Assembly: GCA_018711655.1 (NCBI GenBank)
Contig: DVIA01000018.1
Span: 42,231 to 106,230 of the forward strand
Source of the DNA: Candidatus Pullichristensenella avicola
GTDB lineage: Bacteria; Bacillota; Clostridia; Christensenellales; Aristaeellaceae
Reading direction: 5' to 3'
DNA length: 64,000 bases
The notes under the pieces were generated by a model that ran no database searches, was not told where the DNA came from, and saw nothing but the letters and a program-made list of their open reading frames with translations. Below are positions 25,458 to 34,084 of this stretch, piece after piece. Positions within the stretch are counted from its first letter, which is position 1. Each line of letters begins with the position of its first letter. The position numbers and the translations under genes were made by a program.

Positions 25458-26861
25458 CTAGTCGTCGAGCAGGCGCGCCTCTTTGCCTTCCATCTCGCCC
25501 AAAAGGTAGCAGGCGCGCCCCTTTTGCTTGGCGGCGTAGAGAAGGCGGTCGGTCTGCTCATAGAGCTTCTGCAATTCCTGGGGAAGTGTAAACCGGCAGG
25601 CGCCAATGCTGCAGGTCACCTTCTCCGGCTCGGCCAGTATGCCGGAAATCTCGTCCAGAAAGCGATCCAGCTTCCCGCGCAGTTCGCTCTGCGTTACGGG
25701 GCCCGGCAGAAGCAGCGCGAATTCGTCGCCGCCCATTCTGCCCACGCTGCCATGATCGGAAAACGCCGTTTGCAGCGTCTGCGCCACTTTTTTCAAAACC
25801 TGGTCGCCAGCAGGATGCCCCAGCGTGTCGTTGATGGACTTGAAATAGTCTACATCCACGAACAGAAACCAGCCGCCCTGCGGAGAAATGTTCCCGCTTC
25901 CAAGGCTTTGCGTACAGCTGTGGTTGAACATTTTGCGGCCCATGACCCCGGTCAGGGCGTCCATCTGGCCGAAGTATTCGCGATAGCCAAAATAGCGATA
26001 AAGCACAAGCAGACATACCGACAGGAAAAAGCTCAACGCCAGCGTGGCAAACAGCGCCTGCGCCTGCAGATGCAGCAGGTCGTGTTCCGCCGTCTCGGGA
26101 AGCGAAAGCCCATGCGCTTCCAGCATGTAGGCCATGCGCTGGGCGAAATAAAACGTGGAAGCCGCAGCCGTCAGAAAAACGCAGCCCAGAAAAACCAGCC
26201 ACGCCCAATGCAGTCTGCCCGGCTTCCTTCCCTCGCCGCCCTTCTGCTCCAGGTACGCGCCAAAACCGGCGAACCTTCCCCATCGCCGCAGAACCAGCAG
26301 CCCCTCGATGACAAGCAGGCAGACAAGCGACAGCGCCGCGTCGCCCGCATCCATGCGCAGGGCGTCAAGCGGTCCGCGTCCCCACTCCGGAAAGAAAAGG
26401 CCCATCGCGGAATAAACCAGCAGCGAATGAAGCCGCGTGGAAAGCGTCGCGATCACCCCGACCCAGAACCGGGGATGCCGCGTTTTGCCGGCCAGCCCAA
26501 ACAGCATGCCCGCAAGCCAGCCAAACAGCGTCCTTGTGCCGACGCTCAAAAACAAGCTGCCCAGAGGGAACCCGCTGAAAAACGGGGAGAATATCTTGTC
26601 CAGCGGCATGACATAATACGCCGACGCCTTGTACATGCCGGCGAGGCCGAACACCGCGCCCATCGCCGTCGATTGCCCTACGCCGAGGAAACAACCCGCA
26701 ATGAGAATCGGCAGATAGGCGATGGTTAAGGAAATGGGCTCGAGGTGGATATACCCCAGAAATGTAAACGACATCAAAAGCTCTACTGCGACCAGCGCCG
26801 CAAACAGATACCGCTTGAGCGCGCGGCTGCGCATCTGCGGGCGCTCCCCAGCCTGCGCCAT
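25458..26861 (-). CDS. Diguanylate cyclase with ECF S-component-like membrane sensor domain
   Basis: 467 residues from ATG 26861, with GGAGGGG 8 bases upstream. The frame can be extended to 26945 but without a ribosome-binding site. Residues about 18-165 form five or six membrane helices with the pattern of ECF-transporter S components (ISLTIAYLPILIAGCFLGVG, AVFGLAGMYKAS, KIFSPFFSGFPLG). Two or three more helices follow (to about 290). The C-terminal GGDEF domain (about 305-460) has DVDYFKSINDTLGHPAGDQ and an intact GGDEF in RMGGDEFALLL, so c-di-GMP synthesis is expected. No RxxD inhibitory site precedes it. It probably senses a small ligand such as a vitamin (inference). Confidence 0.85.
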   Translation of the reverse strand: MAQAGERPQMRSRALKRYLFAALVAVELLMSFTFLGYIHLEPISLTIAYLPILIAGCFLGVGQSTAMGAVFGLAGMYKASAYYVMPLDKIFSPFFSGFPLGSLFLSVGTRTLFGWLAGMLFGLAGKTRHPRFWVGVIATLSTRLHSLLVYSAMGLFFPEWGRGPLDALRMDAGDAALSLVCLLVIEGLLVLRRWGRFAGFGAYLEQKGGEGRKPGRLHWAWLVFLGCVFLTAAASTFYFAQRMAYMLEAHGLSLPETAEHDLLHLQAQALFATLALSFFLSVCLLVLYRYFGYREYFGQMDALTGVMGRKMFNHSCTQSLGSGNISPQGGWFLFVDVDYFKSINDTLGHPAGDQVLKKVAQTLQTAFSDHGSVGRMGGDEFALLLPGPVTQSELRGKLDRFLDEISGILAEPEKVTCSIGACRFTLPQELQKLYEQTDRLLYAAKQKGRACYLLGEMEGKEARLLDD

Positions 26862-27106
26862 TGGCTCCACCCCTCCTTCGCCTTTCGTTCCCGTTGCGCC
26901 GTTTTGGCGCATCAACGCTTCCAATGAAATGGATTTTCTTTGCATTTATTGGAAAAACGCGACGCATCCGGCCCGTTTTCCGCTCTTTAATATTACCCTT
27001 TTTTCGGCGATTTGAAAAGCCCTTTTCTGCATGCGGGCGCATCCGCCCGCCCTCTGCGGCGCGGCCAAATGCCGCGCGCCCGTTCTGCCGCCGCGCTTCC
27101 GGATCG

Positions 27107-27147
27107 AAACAAAGCGCCTCCCATCGCGCTTTTCGCGGCGGGAGGCG
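27107..27147 (-). terminator. Terminator of the LacI-linked catabolic operon
   Basis: Minus strand CGCCTCCC (27147-27140), 17-base loop, GGGAGGCG (27122-27115), followed by CTTTGTTT. It lies about 75 bases past the last gene of the operon. Confidence 0.6.
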
Positions 27148-27221
27148 TTGGGGCGCGCCACGTCGTACCTGGGCCAGGCAAAGCGCGTCCGTTTCCCGGG
27201 GCGTTCCCTTGCGGGCGCCGT

Positions 27222-28151
27222 TCAGGGCCGCTTTGCAAAGGCGTATTCCGCCGCCCCGGTCTCCGGGGCATAGCTGGACATGACAAAATCCAGGCCGGTC
27301 TGCCGGGCGATCTCGTCCATGACCACGCGCGTGCTTTCGCCGAACCACGTTGAGGGCGTCCAGCCCTGCGCGCGCAGGTAGGCGACCGCCGGACAGGCGT
27401 CGATGCGCACGCGCAGGTTGTCGCCCTCCAGGGCGATGTGGGCAACGTCCTCCGCCTCTTCCGCGCGGTACGTTTCGCGAATCTGCTCGCCCAGGGGCGC
27501 TAGGCCGTCTTTGCGGATGGACTCGATCAGCGGCGCATAATAATTGCGGGCAAAGCGGCGCAAATACGCCTCCACCGCCTCCTGGCCAAAGTGCGTTCCC
27601 AGGTATTCCAGCCCCATGCTCATGTAATTGTGGAACTCGCGGTGCAGGTAGCGGTTGTCCTGCGCCTGCCTGTCCATCACCAACGTGTCGTCCGTTTTGA
27701 TCCGCCTGCCGCGGTAGATTTTGGGGTCGTATATCAGCGTTGCGCAACAGGCGCGGTCGGTGTCGGTAAAATCATAGTCGTAGCACAGGCCGTATTTTTC
27801 GACCGTCTTGCGATACAGGTCGCAATGCAGGCAGTATTTGTCATAGGGCTTGATGTGGGAAAGCGCGAGCAGGCGGCCTTTGGACGGGCAATGCCGCATC
27901 TCAATGGAAAACCAGCCGTCGCGCTCGTTGAGCATCATTTTAAAATCCGCGGCTTCTTCGTTGAGCGAATAGGCCCAGTATTCGTAACAGCCGCGAATGC
28001 CGTGCTCGCGCACCTTGCGGTTGAGCACGCCGTTGCGTTCGGGGTTAAAAATGTCGTTCCAGTATCGTTCAACTTCGGCAAAGCCATAGCGCTCCTCCAG
28101 AAAGGAGAACAATTCGCTGTAGGAAGGAATAAACTCGGTGCAGGAAATCAT
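27222..28151 (-). CDS. Protein of unknown function, last gene of the catabolic operon
   Basis: 309 residues from ATG 28151, with GGGGAGGC upstream. Soluble, no signal peptide. The central part is cysteine- and histidine-rich: MRHCPSKGRLL, DKYCLHCDLYRKTVEKYG and DRACCATLIYD. This could be a metal or thiol site and is loosely like L-2-amino-thiazoline-4-carboxylate hydrolase-type proteins, but I cannot assign it. Charged helices follow (HREFHNYMSMGLEYLGTHFG). It is separated from the solute-binding protein gene by 230 bases holding two strong hairpins and may be expressed at a lower level. The context suggests a catabolic or accessory role. Confidence 0.6.
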   Translation of the reverse strand: MISCTEFIPSYSELFSFLEERYGFAEVERYWNDIFNPERNGVLNRKVREHGIRGCYEYWAYSLNEEAADFKMMLNERDGWFSIEMRHCPSKGRLLALSHIKPYDKYCLHCDLYRKTVEKYGLCYDYDFTDTDRACCATLIYDPKIYRGRRIKTDDTLVMDRQAQDNRYLHREFHNYMSMGLEYLGTHFGQEAVEAYLRRFARNYYAPLIESIRKDGLAPLGEQIRETYRAEEAEDVAHIALEGDNLRVRIDACPAVAYLRAQGWTPSTWFGESTRVVMDEIARQTGLDFVMSSYAPETGAAEYAFAKRP

Positions 28152-28228
28152 TCGCAAGCCTCCCCATGCGCGCGATTTGTAGCAAGCGGCGCGGCCCGGC
28201 TGGTTCGCGTCCGGGGCCGACGGCGCAA

Positions 28229-28273
28229 ATAGACCGGGACGGCCCGCGCACGGCATGGGCGGGCCGTCCCCAA
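28229..28273. other. Intercistronic hairpin upstream of the unknown gene
   Basis: GGGACGGCCCGC and GCGGGCCGTCCC can pair over a short loop (about 28229-28273). No T-run, so attenuation or mRNA-stability roles are more likely than termination. Confidence 0.45.
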
Positions 28274-28327
28274 AGGCGAAGGATCGCTTCTTCGGTATCG
28301 TCTGTCTGCAGCAGCGCGATCGTTCCG

Positions 28328-28364
28328 TTTCCCGCGCCGGGAAAAAGCCTTCCGGCGCGGGAAA
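28328..28364. other. Strong intercistronic hairpin after the solute-binding protein gene
   Basis: Perfect 13-bp inverted repeat TTTCCCGCGCCGG (28328-28340) / CCGGCGCGGGAAA (28352-28364) with an 11-base loop, 17 bases past the binding-protein stop. No T-run. This is the position where stabilising stem-loops raise binding-protein mRNA levels over the rest of an operon. Confidence 0.65.
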
Positions 28365-28381
28365 GCATTCCGCGTTGCGCC

Positions 28382-29350
28382 TTAGCTGACGCGCGCGGCG
28401 ACGACGGACTCCCAATCAAAGTCATGGATCGTCTCGGCGTCGAGCAGCGTGGGCATGGAGATGGTCTCCTCGGGGAGTTCCTCTCCGTTGAAGATCGCGG
28501 TAATGGCGTCGATGGTGTCCTCCGCCTGAACGACGGGAACGTTCGCGCACATGACCTTCAGGTTGGGATCGTCGGCCTCGAGCATCTCAAAGCCCTCGGA
28601 AGCCCAGCCGGCGCAGATGACGATGCAATCCGAGCCCGCGGCCTGAATGGCGGCCAGGGCGCCGGCGCCGGTGTCAAAGTTGATGCCATAGACGATATCG
28701 ACGTCCGGATTGGCCGTAAGGATATTCTCCATAACGGTCATGGAATCCGTGCGGGAGGCCTTGCCGTCCTGGCGGGCGACGATCTCCACGCCGGGCAACT
28801 GCGAAACGCAGGCTTCGAAGTTGTCGGCCATCGGCATGCTGACCACGGGCGAGGCGGGGAAGTCCAGAATCGCGACCTTGGCGTTGCCGCCGAGGTTTTC
28901 GTTGATGTAGTCCACGGCCCATTCGCCGGTCATCTGGCCGTTGAGGGCGTAATCGAAAATGACCTTCGTGGAGATCTTTTCGCTGTTGGCGCCGCCGTCA
29001 AAGCAGACCACGGGAATGCCCGCGTCCACCGCGCGGTCCAGCACGTCCACCAGTGCGTCCGGGTCCGCGACCGCGATGGCAATCGCGTCCACGCCGGCGG
29101 TGATGAAGTCTTCCACCTGCTGGATCTGGCGCGGCACATCGCCGTCGGCGTCCTGAATGATCATTTCATAGCCCTGTTCGGCGCCGTAGGTTATAAACGT
29201 GGCTTCAAGATCGACGTAGTATTCGTCGCGCCGGTAATAGAGGTCCACGCCGATGGTCAGGGGCTCTTCCTCCGCAAGCGCCATCGCCGCGAAGCCGAGC
29301 AGGGGAATGGCGATCATGACGGCCAGGAACGCTGAGAGAATCTTCTTCAT
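28382..29350 (-). CDS. Sugar ABC transporter substrate-binding protein (ribose/galactose type, Peripla_BP_4)
   Basis: 322 residues from ATG 29350, with AAAGGAGGA upstream. A signal peptide (about 1-28) ends AMALA|EEE without a lipobox cysteine. That is unusual for a monoderm, where binding proteins are normally lipoproteins. The mature part has the type I periplasmic-binding fold: TIGVDLYYRRDEYYVDLEA, QIQQVEDFITAGVDAIAIAV, GIPVVCFDGGA and DIVYGINFDTGAGALAA. The gene follows the ATPase and permease genes in the operon, and the context of NagA- and NagB-like enzymes suggests an amino-sugar-related substrate. A stabilising hairpin follows at 28328. Confidence 0.88.
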   Translation of the reverse strand: MKKILSAFLAVMIAIPLLGFAAMALAEEEPLTIGVDLYYRRDEYYVDLEATFITYGAEQGYEMIIQDADGDVPRQIQQVEDFITAGVDAIAIAVADPDALVDVLDRAVDAGIPVVCFDGGANSEKISTKVIFDYALNGQMTGEWAVDYINENLGGNAKVAILDFPASPVVSMPMADNFEACVSQLPGVEIVARQDGKASRTDSMTVMENILTANPDVDIVYGINFDTGAGALAAIQAAGSDCIVICAGWASEGFEMLEADDPNLKVMCANVPVVQAEDTIDAITAIFNGEELPEETISMPTLLDAETIHDFDWESVVAARVS

Positions 29351-29401
29351 TTTGTCTCCTCCTTTTTCTATTGTCACCACTGCAGTGGCAGACCGATGCG
29401 G

Positions 29402-30892
29402 TTAGGAAATGGCCATATCCAGAATGGCTTCCTGCGTAAAGTCCTCGCGGTCGATGCAGCCGGAGATCGTTCCTTCGCGCATGACGTATATCCTGTCGCA
29501 CACGCCGATCAGTTCCGGCAGATCCGACGAGATCATGACCACGGCCTTGCCCTGTTGCGCCAGGCCGCACATGAGCTTGTATATCTCCGATTTCGCGCCC
29601 ACGTCGATGCCGCGGGTCGGCTCGTCGAAGATCATGATGTCGGAATCCACCACCAGCCATTTGGAAAGGACCACCTTCTGCTGGTTACCGCCGGAGAGGA
29701 GGCGAACCTCCTTTTCCTCCGTCGGCGTGGATATATCGAGCTTTTCGATCATGCTTCTGGCAAGATCGCGCTCCTTCTTTTCGCTGATAAGGCCGTTTTT
29801 GCAGACGTTGCCCAGATCGACGATGCTCACATTGTGCTTGACGCTCATGCCAAGCACCAGGCCCTGTTGTTTGCGGTCCTCGGGGATGAGGGCGATGTGG
29901 TGGCGAATGGCGTCGCGCACGGTGCGTATCTGCACCTTTTTGCCGTTGATGAAGATCTCGCCGCTGGTGGCCTTGTCTGCGGCGAAGATGGCGCGCGCCG
30001 TTTCCGTGCGTCCGGCGCCCACCAGCCCGGCCAGGCCGAGAATCTCGCCGTGGCGCACGTTGAAATTGACGTCGTGCAGCACGCCTTCGCGGTTGAGGCC
30101 GCGCACCTCCAGGGCGACGTCGGTGATCTCTGCCTCGTACTTGGGGTATTCGTTGCCCAGCTCGCGGCCGACCATCAGCGCAATGAGCTGCTGGCGGGTG
30201 ACTTCGGCCACGGGCATCGTGCGGATGTGCTCGCCATCGCGCAGCACGGTAACGACGTCGGCGATGCGGAAAATCTCCTCCATGCGGTGAGAGATGTAGA
30301 TGACCGTGATACCGCGCCTGCGAAGCCGCTCGATGATGTCAAACAGGCACTCCAGTTCGTTTTCCGTCAGCGTCGCGGAGGGTTCGTCCATAATGATCAG
30401 TTCGGAATTGAACGAAAGCGCCTTGCATATCTCCACGATCTGCTTCTGCGCCACGCTCAGGCGGGAGACCTCCTGCGTCACGTCCAGCCGGATATGCAGA
30501 TCGTCCACCAGTTTCTGCGCCTCGGCGCGCATGGCGCGCCAGTTCACCAGTTTGCAGGCGCCGGTCTGCGGGCGGCCGAGGAAGATGTTTTCGGCGATGG
30601 AAAGCGTTTCCACCAGCTTCAGTTCCTGATGAACCACGCTCAGGCCCAGTTTCTGCGCGTCCAGCGGTTTTTCAACCTTGACCGCTTCCCCCTTGAAGAG
30701 GAAATCGCCGGAGGTGGCGGAATATACGCCCGTGAGGATCTTGATCAGCGTGGATTTTCCGGCGCCGTTTTCGCCCACCAGGGCGTGGACGGTTCCGCGG
30801 CGCACCTGAAAACTGACGTCGGAGAGCGCGCGCACGCCGGGAAACTCCTTGGTCAGGCCGCGAATATCCAGAATCACTTCATGTCCGTCCAT
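29402..30892 (-). CDS. Sugar ABC transporter ATP-binding protein (RbsA type, two ATPase domains)
   Basis: 496 residues with tandem nucleotide-binding domains, typical of RbsA/MglA. The N-terminal domain has GENGAGKST, the shortened signature LSVAQKQIVEICKAL and IIMDEPSATLTENE. The C-terminal domain has the degenerate GLVGAGRTE P-loop, LSGGNQQKVVLSKWL and MIFDEPTRGIDVG. It energises import of a pentose- or hexose-like sugar with the permease 11 bases upstream (30904) and the binding protein downstream. It is part of the minus-strand operon starting at 35410. Confidence 0.92.
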   Translation of the reverse strand: MDGHEVILDIRGLTKEFPGVRALSDVSFQVRRGTVHALVGENGAGKSTLIKILTGVYSATSGDFLFKGEAVKVEKPLDAQKLGLSVVHQELKLVETLSIAENIFLGRPQTGACKLVNWRAMRAEAQKLVDDLHIRLDVTQEVSRLSVAQKQIVEICKALSFNSELIIMDEPSATLTENELECLFDIIERLRRRGITVIYISHRMEEIFRIADVVTVLRDGEHIRTMPVAEVTRQQLIALMVGRELGNEYPKYEAEITDVALEVRGLNREGVLHDVNFNVRHGEILGLAGLVGAGRTETARAIFAADKATSGEIFINGKKVQIRTVRDAIRHHIALIPEDRKQQGLVLGMSVKHNVSIVDLGNVCKNGLISEKKERDLARSMIEKLDISTPTEEKEVRLLSGGNQQKVVLSKWLVVDSDIMIFDEPTRGIDVGAKSEIYKLMCGLAQQGKAVVMISSDLPELIGVCDRIYVMREGTISGCIDREDFTQEAILDMAIS

Positions 30893-30903
30893 CGTCAGCC
30901 CCC

Positions 30904-31884
30904 CTATCTGGAAGCCGCCTGACGGCTCTGCTTGTAGACGTCCACGCCGATGGCCATGATCAGCACCACGCCCTGAATGACCTGCTGCAGATACGAATCG
31001 ACGTTGATCAGCGTCATGCCGTTGGTGAGCAGGCCCACGAATATGGCGCCGAGGATGACGCCGATGGCCTTGCCCTTGCCGCCGGAGAGGGATACGCCGC
31101 CCATGACGCAGGCGATGACCGCCTGAAATTCAAAGCCGGTGCCGCCGTTGGGCTGGCCGGAGTTGAGGCGGGAAACGAGAATGATGGCCGTCAGCGCCGA
31201 AAACAGGCCGCCGAGGATAAAGACGCTGTTGACGATCAGTTTGACGTTGATGCCCGACAGGTGCGAAGCCTCCTGGTTGCCGCCGGTGGCGTAGACGAAG
31301 CGGCCGAACTTCGTCTTTTTGGAAACAAAGGCCACGACGATAAAGACGGCGACCATGATCACAACCGGCCAGGGAATGGCGTCGAGGAAGTAGCCGCGCC
31401 CGATCCAGGCGATGCTCGCCGGAATGCGGCTGACGGGATAGGAATTGGTGATGACGTAGCACAGGCCGCGCGCGATGTACTGCATGCCCAGCGTCACCAC
31501 AAAGCCGGGCAGGCGGCAGAAGGTGACCAGGGAGCCGTTCGTCGCCCCGCAGACAAGGCCGATCAGGAACGTGAACAGCGCCGCCACCAGGGGCGCCATG
31601 CCCCAATCCACCATGGACTTGGCGAAAATAATGCCGCACAGGCCCACGAGCGCGCCCAGGGAAAGGTCCAGATAGCCCGCGCAGATGATGTAGAACTGGC
31701 CCGCCGCCACGATCGCGACCATGGAGACCTGACGGAATACGTTCATGAAGTTTCCGTAGGTAAGAAAGTTCGGCGCGACGAACGTCCAAATAATCATCAA
31801 AAGCAGGATGGGAACGAGAATGATGTAATCCTCCAGAAAACGCAATAACCTTGAACGGACGTCAGAGTGTTTGGTTGCTTGCAT
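30904..31884 (-). CDS. Sugar ABC transporter permease (RbsC/BPD_transp_2 type)
   Basis: 326 residues, about nine or ten membrane segments. Family signatures include GQFYIICAGYLDLSLGALVG (the conserved DLS motif) and the C-terminal GVSLSGGKGKAIGVILGAIF. It forms the membrane channel with the RbsA-type ATPase gene that follows after 11 bases. GGGGG lies about 8 bases upstream of ATG 31884. The upstream gap to the NagB-like gene (107 bases) contains GCCGTCCG/CGGACGGC arms whose T-run is on the plus strand, so it would not terminate this operon. Confidence 0.92.
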   Translation of the reverse strand: MQATKHSDVRSRLLRFLEDYIILVPILLLMIIWTFVAPNFLTYGNFMNVFRQVSMVAIVAAGQFYIICAGYLDLSLGALVGLCGIIFAKSMVDWGMAPLVAALFTFLIGLVCGATNGSLVTFCRLPGFVVTLGMQYIARGLCYVITNSYPVSRIPASIAWIGRGYFLDAIPWPVVIMVAVFIVVAFVSKKTKFGRFVYATGGNQEASHLSGINVKLIVNSVFILGGLFSALTAIILVSRLNSGQPNGGTGFEFQAVIACVMGGVSLSGGKGKAIGVILGAIFVGLLTNGMTLINVDSYLQQVIQGVVLIMAIGVDVYKQSRQAASR

Positions 31885-31991
31885 GAACGTACCCCCTTTG
31901 GCTCCGCGCCGCCGTCCGGAGGAGGGAACCCCCTTCCCCGGCGGACGGCTTTTTGGCGGGCGACGGGCTTATGCGCCGCCGTCCGTGCATA

Positions 31992-32954
31992 TCAATAGCC
32001 CACCTTTTCCCAGCACTCAAACGGCGCGGCGATCTCGTCGGAGACGAGCACGAGCGTCTTCATCAGCTGCAGCATGGAACTGGGCACCTGCGGGCATACC
32101 GGCCCGTGCAGCACCAGGCGCGAAGTCATGCGCTGCCAGGAGGAGAAGGTGTTGTTGGTCAAAAGCGCGTGCACCTCGATGCGCTCGCGGGCGCGCAGCA
32201 CGTCCACCGGGCCGATCGTCGCCGCCTTGGGCGGCACGTCCTGAATGTAGCCGGACTGACCGAACACGCCGTGCAGCGAATTCTGCGCCACGGTCAGCGG
32301 GTGCAGGGTGACGATGCGGGCCTCCTGCTGGAGGTATTCGTCCATGTCCTGCACGTTGGTGAACTCGTCCACCGGGTCGATAAAGGCCATATGGCCGGTC
32401 CAGCCGGGAGAGGAGGAGCACAGGTCCGCCCCGCCCTCGCCGCATTCGGTGATCATCTTTGAATAGCAGGAAATGTTCTTGTTGGTGGGATAGTGCACGT
32501 TCTCCAGCGGCATGCGCAAATCCTCGTCGATCTGCGCCCAGAAGTACTTGAGCATGGAATGCGCAAAGCCCGCCTTGTAGGTCTCGGGCGCGATGTTGCC
32601 CTGATCGTCCGCCCACTCGTCCATGGCGAAGAGGTGCACGTTGCGGCAGTTGACGCGGTGGTAGTTGATCAACTGCGCCACGGGGATATACGTCTCCGGC
32701 TCCGGGTTGCCGAGGATCAGAGTGCACTTTTTGTTCTCGTCGTCAGAAGCCTTGATGCGCGTAAACAGCGTTGCGATCAGCACCGGGTGCGGGTTGAGCA
32801 TCACGCGGATCTGAAAATCGGGGTTGGGGTGTTTTTCCAAGTCCTTGCCGCTGATTTTGCGCAGCCGTTCGCACAGTTCGCGGTCTTTGAAGGGCACATA
32901 ATCCCCACATTTGAAGGCGAAATCCGTCGGCGGGTCGAAGATCATCTTGCTCAT
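31992..32954 (-). CDS. Glucosamine-6-phosphate deaminase/isomerase-like protein (NagB/RpiA/CoA-transferase fold)
   Basis: 320 residues from ATG 32954, overlapping the stop of the NagA-like gene by 4 bases (ATGA). Family-like strings are VHLFAMDEWADDQG (active-site loop) and GGADLCSSSPGWTGHMAF (phosphate/aldose loop, compare the GxDGHIAF of NagB). It is longer and more diverged than classical NagB (about 240-265 residues), so the exact substrate may differ. With the NagA-like enzyme it would deacetylate and then deaminate or isomerise an N-acetylamino-sugar phosphate into glycolysis. Frames extending upstream lie over nagA and are not real. Confidence 0.75.
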   Translation of the reverse strand: MSKMIFDPPTDFAFKCGDYVPFKDRELCERLRKISGKDLEKHPNPDFQIRVMLNPHPVLIATLFTRIKASDDENKKCTLILGNPEPETYIPVAQLINYHRVNCRNVHLFAMDEWADDQGNIAPETYKAGFAHSMLKYFWAQIDEDLRMPLENVHYPTNKNISCYSKMITECGEGGADLCSSSPGWTGHMAFIDPVDEFTNVQDMDEYLQQEARIVTLHPLTVAQNSLHGVFGQSGYIQDVPPKAATIGPVDVLRARERIEVHALLTNNTFSSWQRMTSRLVLHGPVCPQVPSSMLQLMKTLVLVSDEIAAPFECWEKVGY

Positions 32955-34081
32955 TTTACACGTTCCCCTTTCAAGATAACATTGTGTACATTCATCCATC
33001 CGTCCACCAGAACGACGTCCGCATCGCAGCCCGCCCGCAGTTCGCCCTTGCCCTGCAGGGAGAGCGCCCTGGCGGGGTTGAAGGAGGCGTAGCGGAATAC
33101 ATCGACGATGGAGCAACCCGTGTGGATCATCATGTTCCGGCAGGCGACGTCCAGCGTCAGCTTGGAGCCGGCGATCTCGCCGGCAAAATCGAAGTTGATG
33201 TCCGTCACCCCGTCGTAGCCGGGCGGAATGGGCCCGTCAAACACACAGGCGTCCGAAATCAGCACGATGCGCGCCTCGCCCTTAATCTTGCGCACCAGGC
33301 GCAGCATGTAGGGGTCCACATGGATGCCGCGCCGGTCCACGATCAGTTCGGCGAAAATATCGTCGCGGTAGTTGACCGTCTCGTCCACGCACACGCCGCG
33401 GCATTCCGGGTAACGGGGAAGATCGCCAGTGGCGTTGGTGTGGTGCGTGCCGACGCGCAGCCCCAGGGGGATCAGCCGCTCGATCTGCGCGGGAGAGGCC
33501 TCGCTGTGGGCGACGGTAAAGGCGATCCCGGGAATTTCGCGCGCCACATCCACGCAGAAATCGTAAACGCCCTCGCGCTCCGGGGCGACGGCCCAGGCCT
33601 TCGCCGTATTGCGCACCGCGCGGACGATCTCCATATAGTCCTCGCGGCGGATCGGCCCCTTCCAGGGGTTGTTGTCGCGGTCGCAGCCGAACTTGGGGTT
33701 CAGGTACGGGCCCTCCATGTAATAGCCCAGAATATTCGGGCAGCGGGCGGCGTCGATTTTCCGAATTGCCGCCAGGTATTCTTCGCGCGTCAGGTTGAAA
33801 TACAGCGCCGGCAGAACGCCGGTAACGCCGTGCAGAAGCACTTCGCGCGCGCAGTGGACGGGGTCCTCGTAAAAATACTTGCCGCCGGCCGCGTGCGTGT
33901 GCATGTCGATCAGTCCCGGGCCGGCGAACAGGCCGCCGGCGTCCAGCCTTTCGCACCCCTCGGGCACGGACACGGCGGACGCCTCGCCCACGGCGATGAT
34001 CCTGCCGTCCTCGATAAGCAGCGTACCGTCCGGCACGAGGTGGTCGCGCATGACCAGGGTCGCGTTTTGAATCGCCAGCAT
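32951..34081 (-). CDS. nagA: N-acetylglucosamine-6-phosphate deacetylase-like amidohydrolase
   Basis: 376 residues. The HTH metal motif is at 61-63 (GLIDMHTHAAGG). It is followed by YYMEGPYLNPKFG (metal-bridging glutamate), VAHSEASP, GTHHTNATGDLP and the catalytic aspartate in VLISDAC, all as in NagA. It removes acetyl from an N-acetylamino-sugar-6-phosphate. The gene starts 3 bases after the ceramidase-like gene and overlaps the NagB-like gene by 4 bases, so the three are translationally coupled. The family match is clear; the precise sugar is inferred. Confidence 0.85.
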   Translation of the reverse strand: MLAIQNATLVMRDHLVPDGTLLIEDGRIIAVGEASAVSVPEGCERLDAGGLFAGPGLIDMHTHAAGGKYFYEDPVHCAREVLLHGVTGVLPALYFNLTREEYLAAIRKIDAARCPNILGYYMEGPYLNPKFGCDRDNNPWKGPIRREDYMEIVRAVRNTAKAWAVAPEREGVYDFCVDVAREIPGIAFTVAHSEASPAQIERLIPLGLRVGTHHTNATGDLPRYPECRGVCVDETVNYRDDIFAELIVDRRGIHVDPYMLRLVRKIKGEARIVLISDACVFDGPIPPGYDGVTDINFDFAGEIAGSKLTLDVACRNMMIHTGCSIVDVFRYASFNPARALSLQGKGELRAGCDADVVLVDGWMNVHNVILKGERVK

Positions 34082-34084
34082 GCT

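Noticed and set aside
30300..30630. Plus-strand frame opposite the RbsA-type ATPase
   Set aside because: Ser/Arg-rich shadow of the Walker and signature regions on the minus strand.
31930..31975. Terminator between the permease and NagB-like genes
   Set aside because: The hairpin's T-run is on the plus strand, while both genes are on the minus strand and clearly in one operon.
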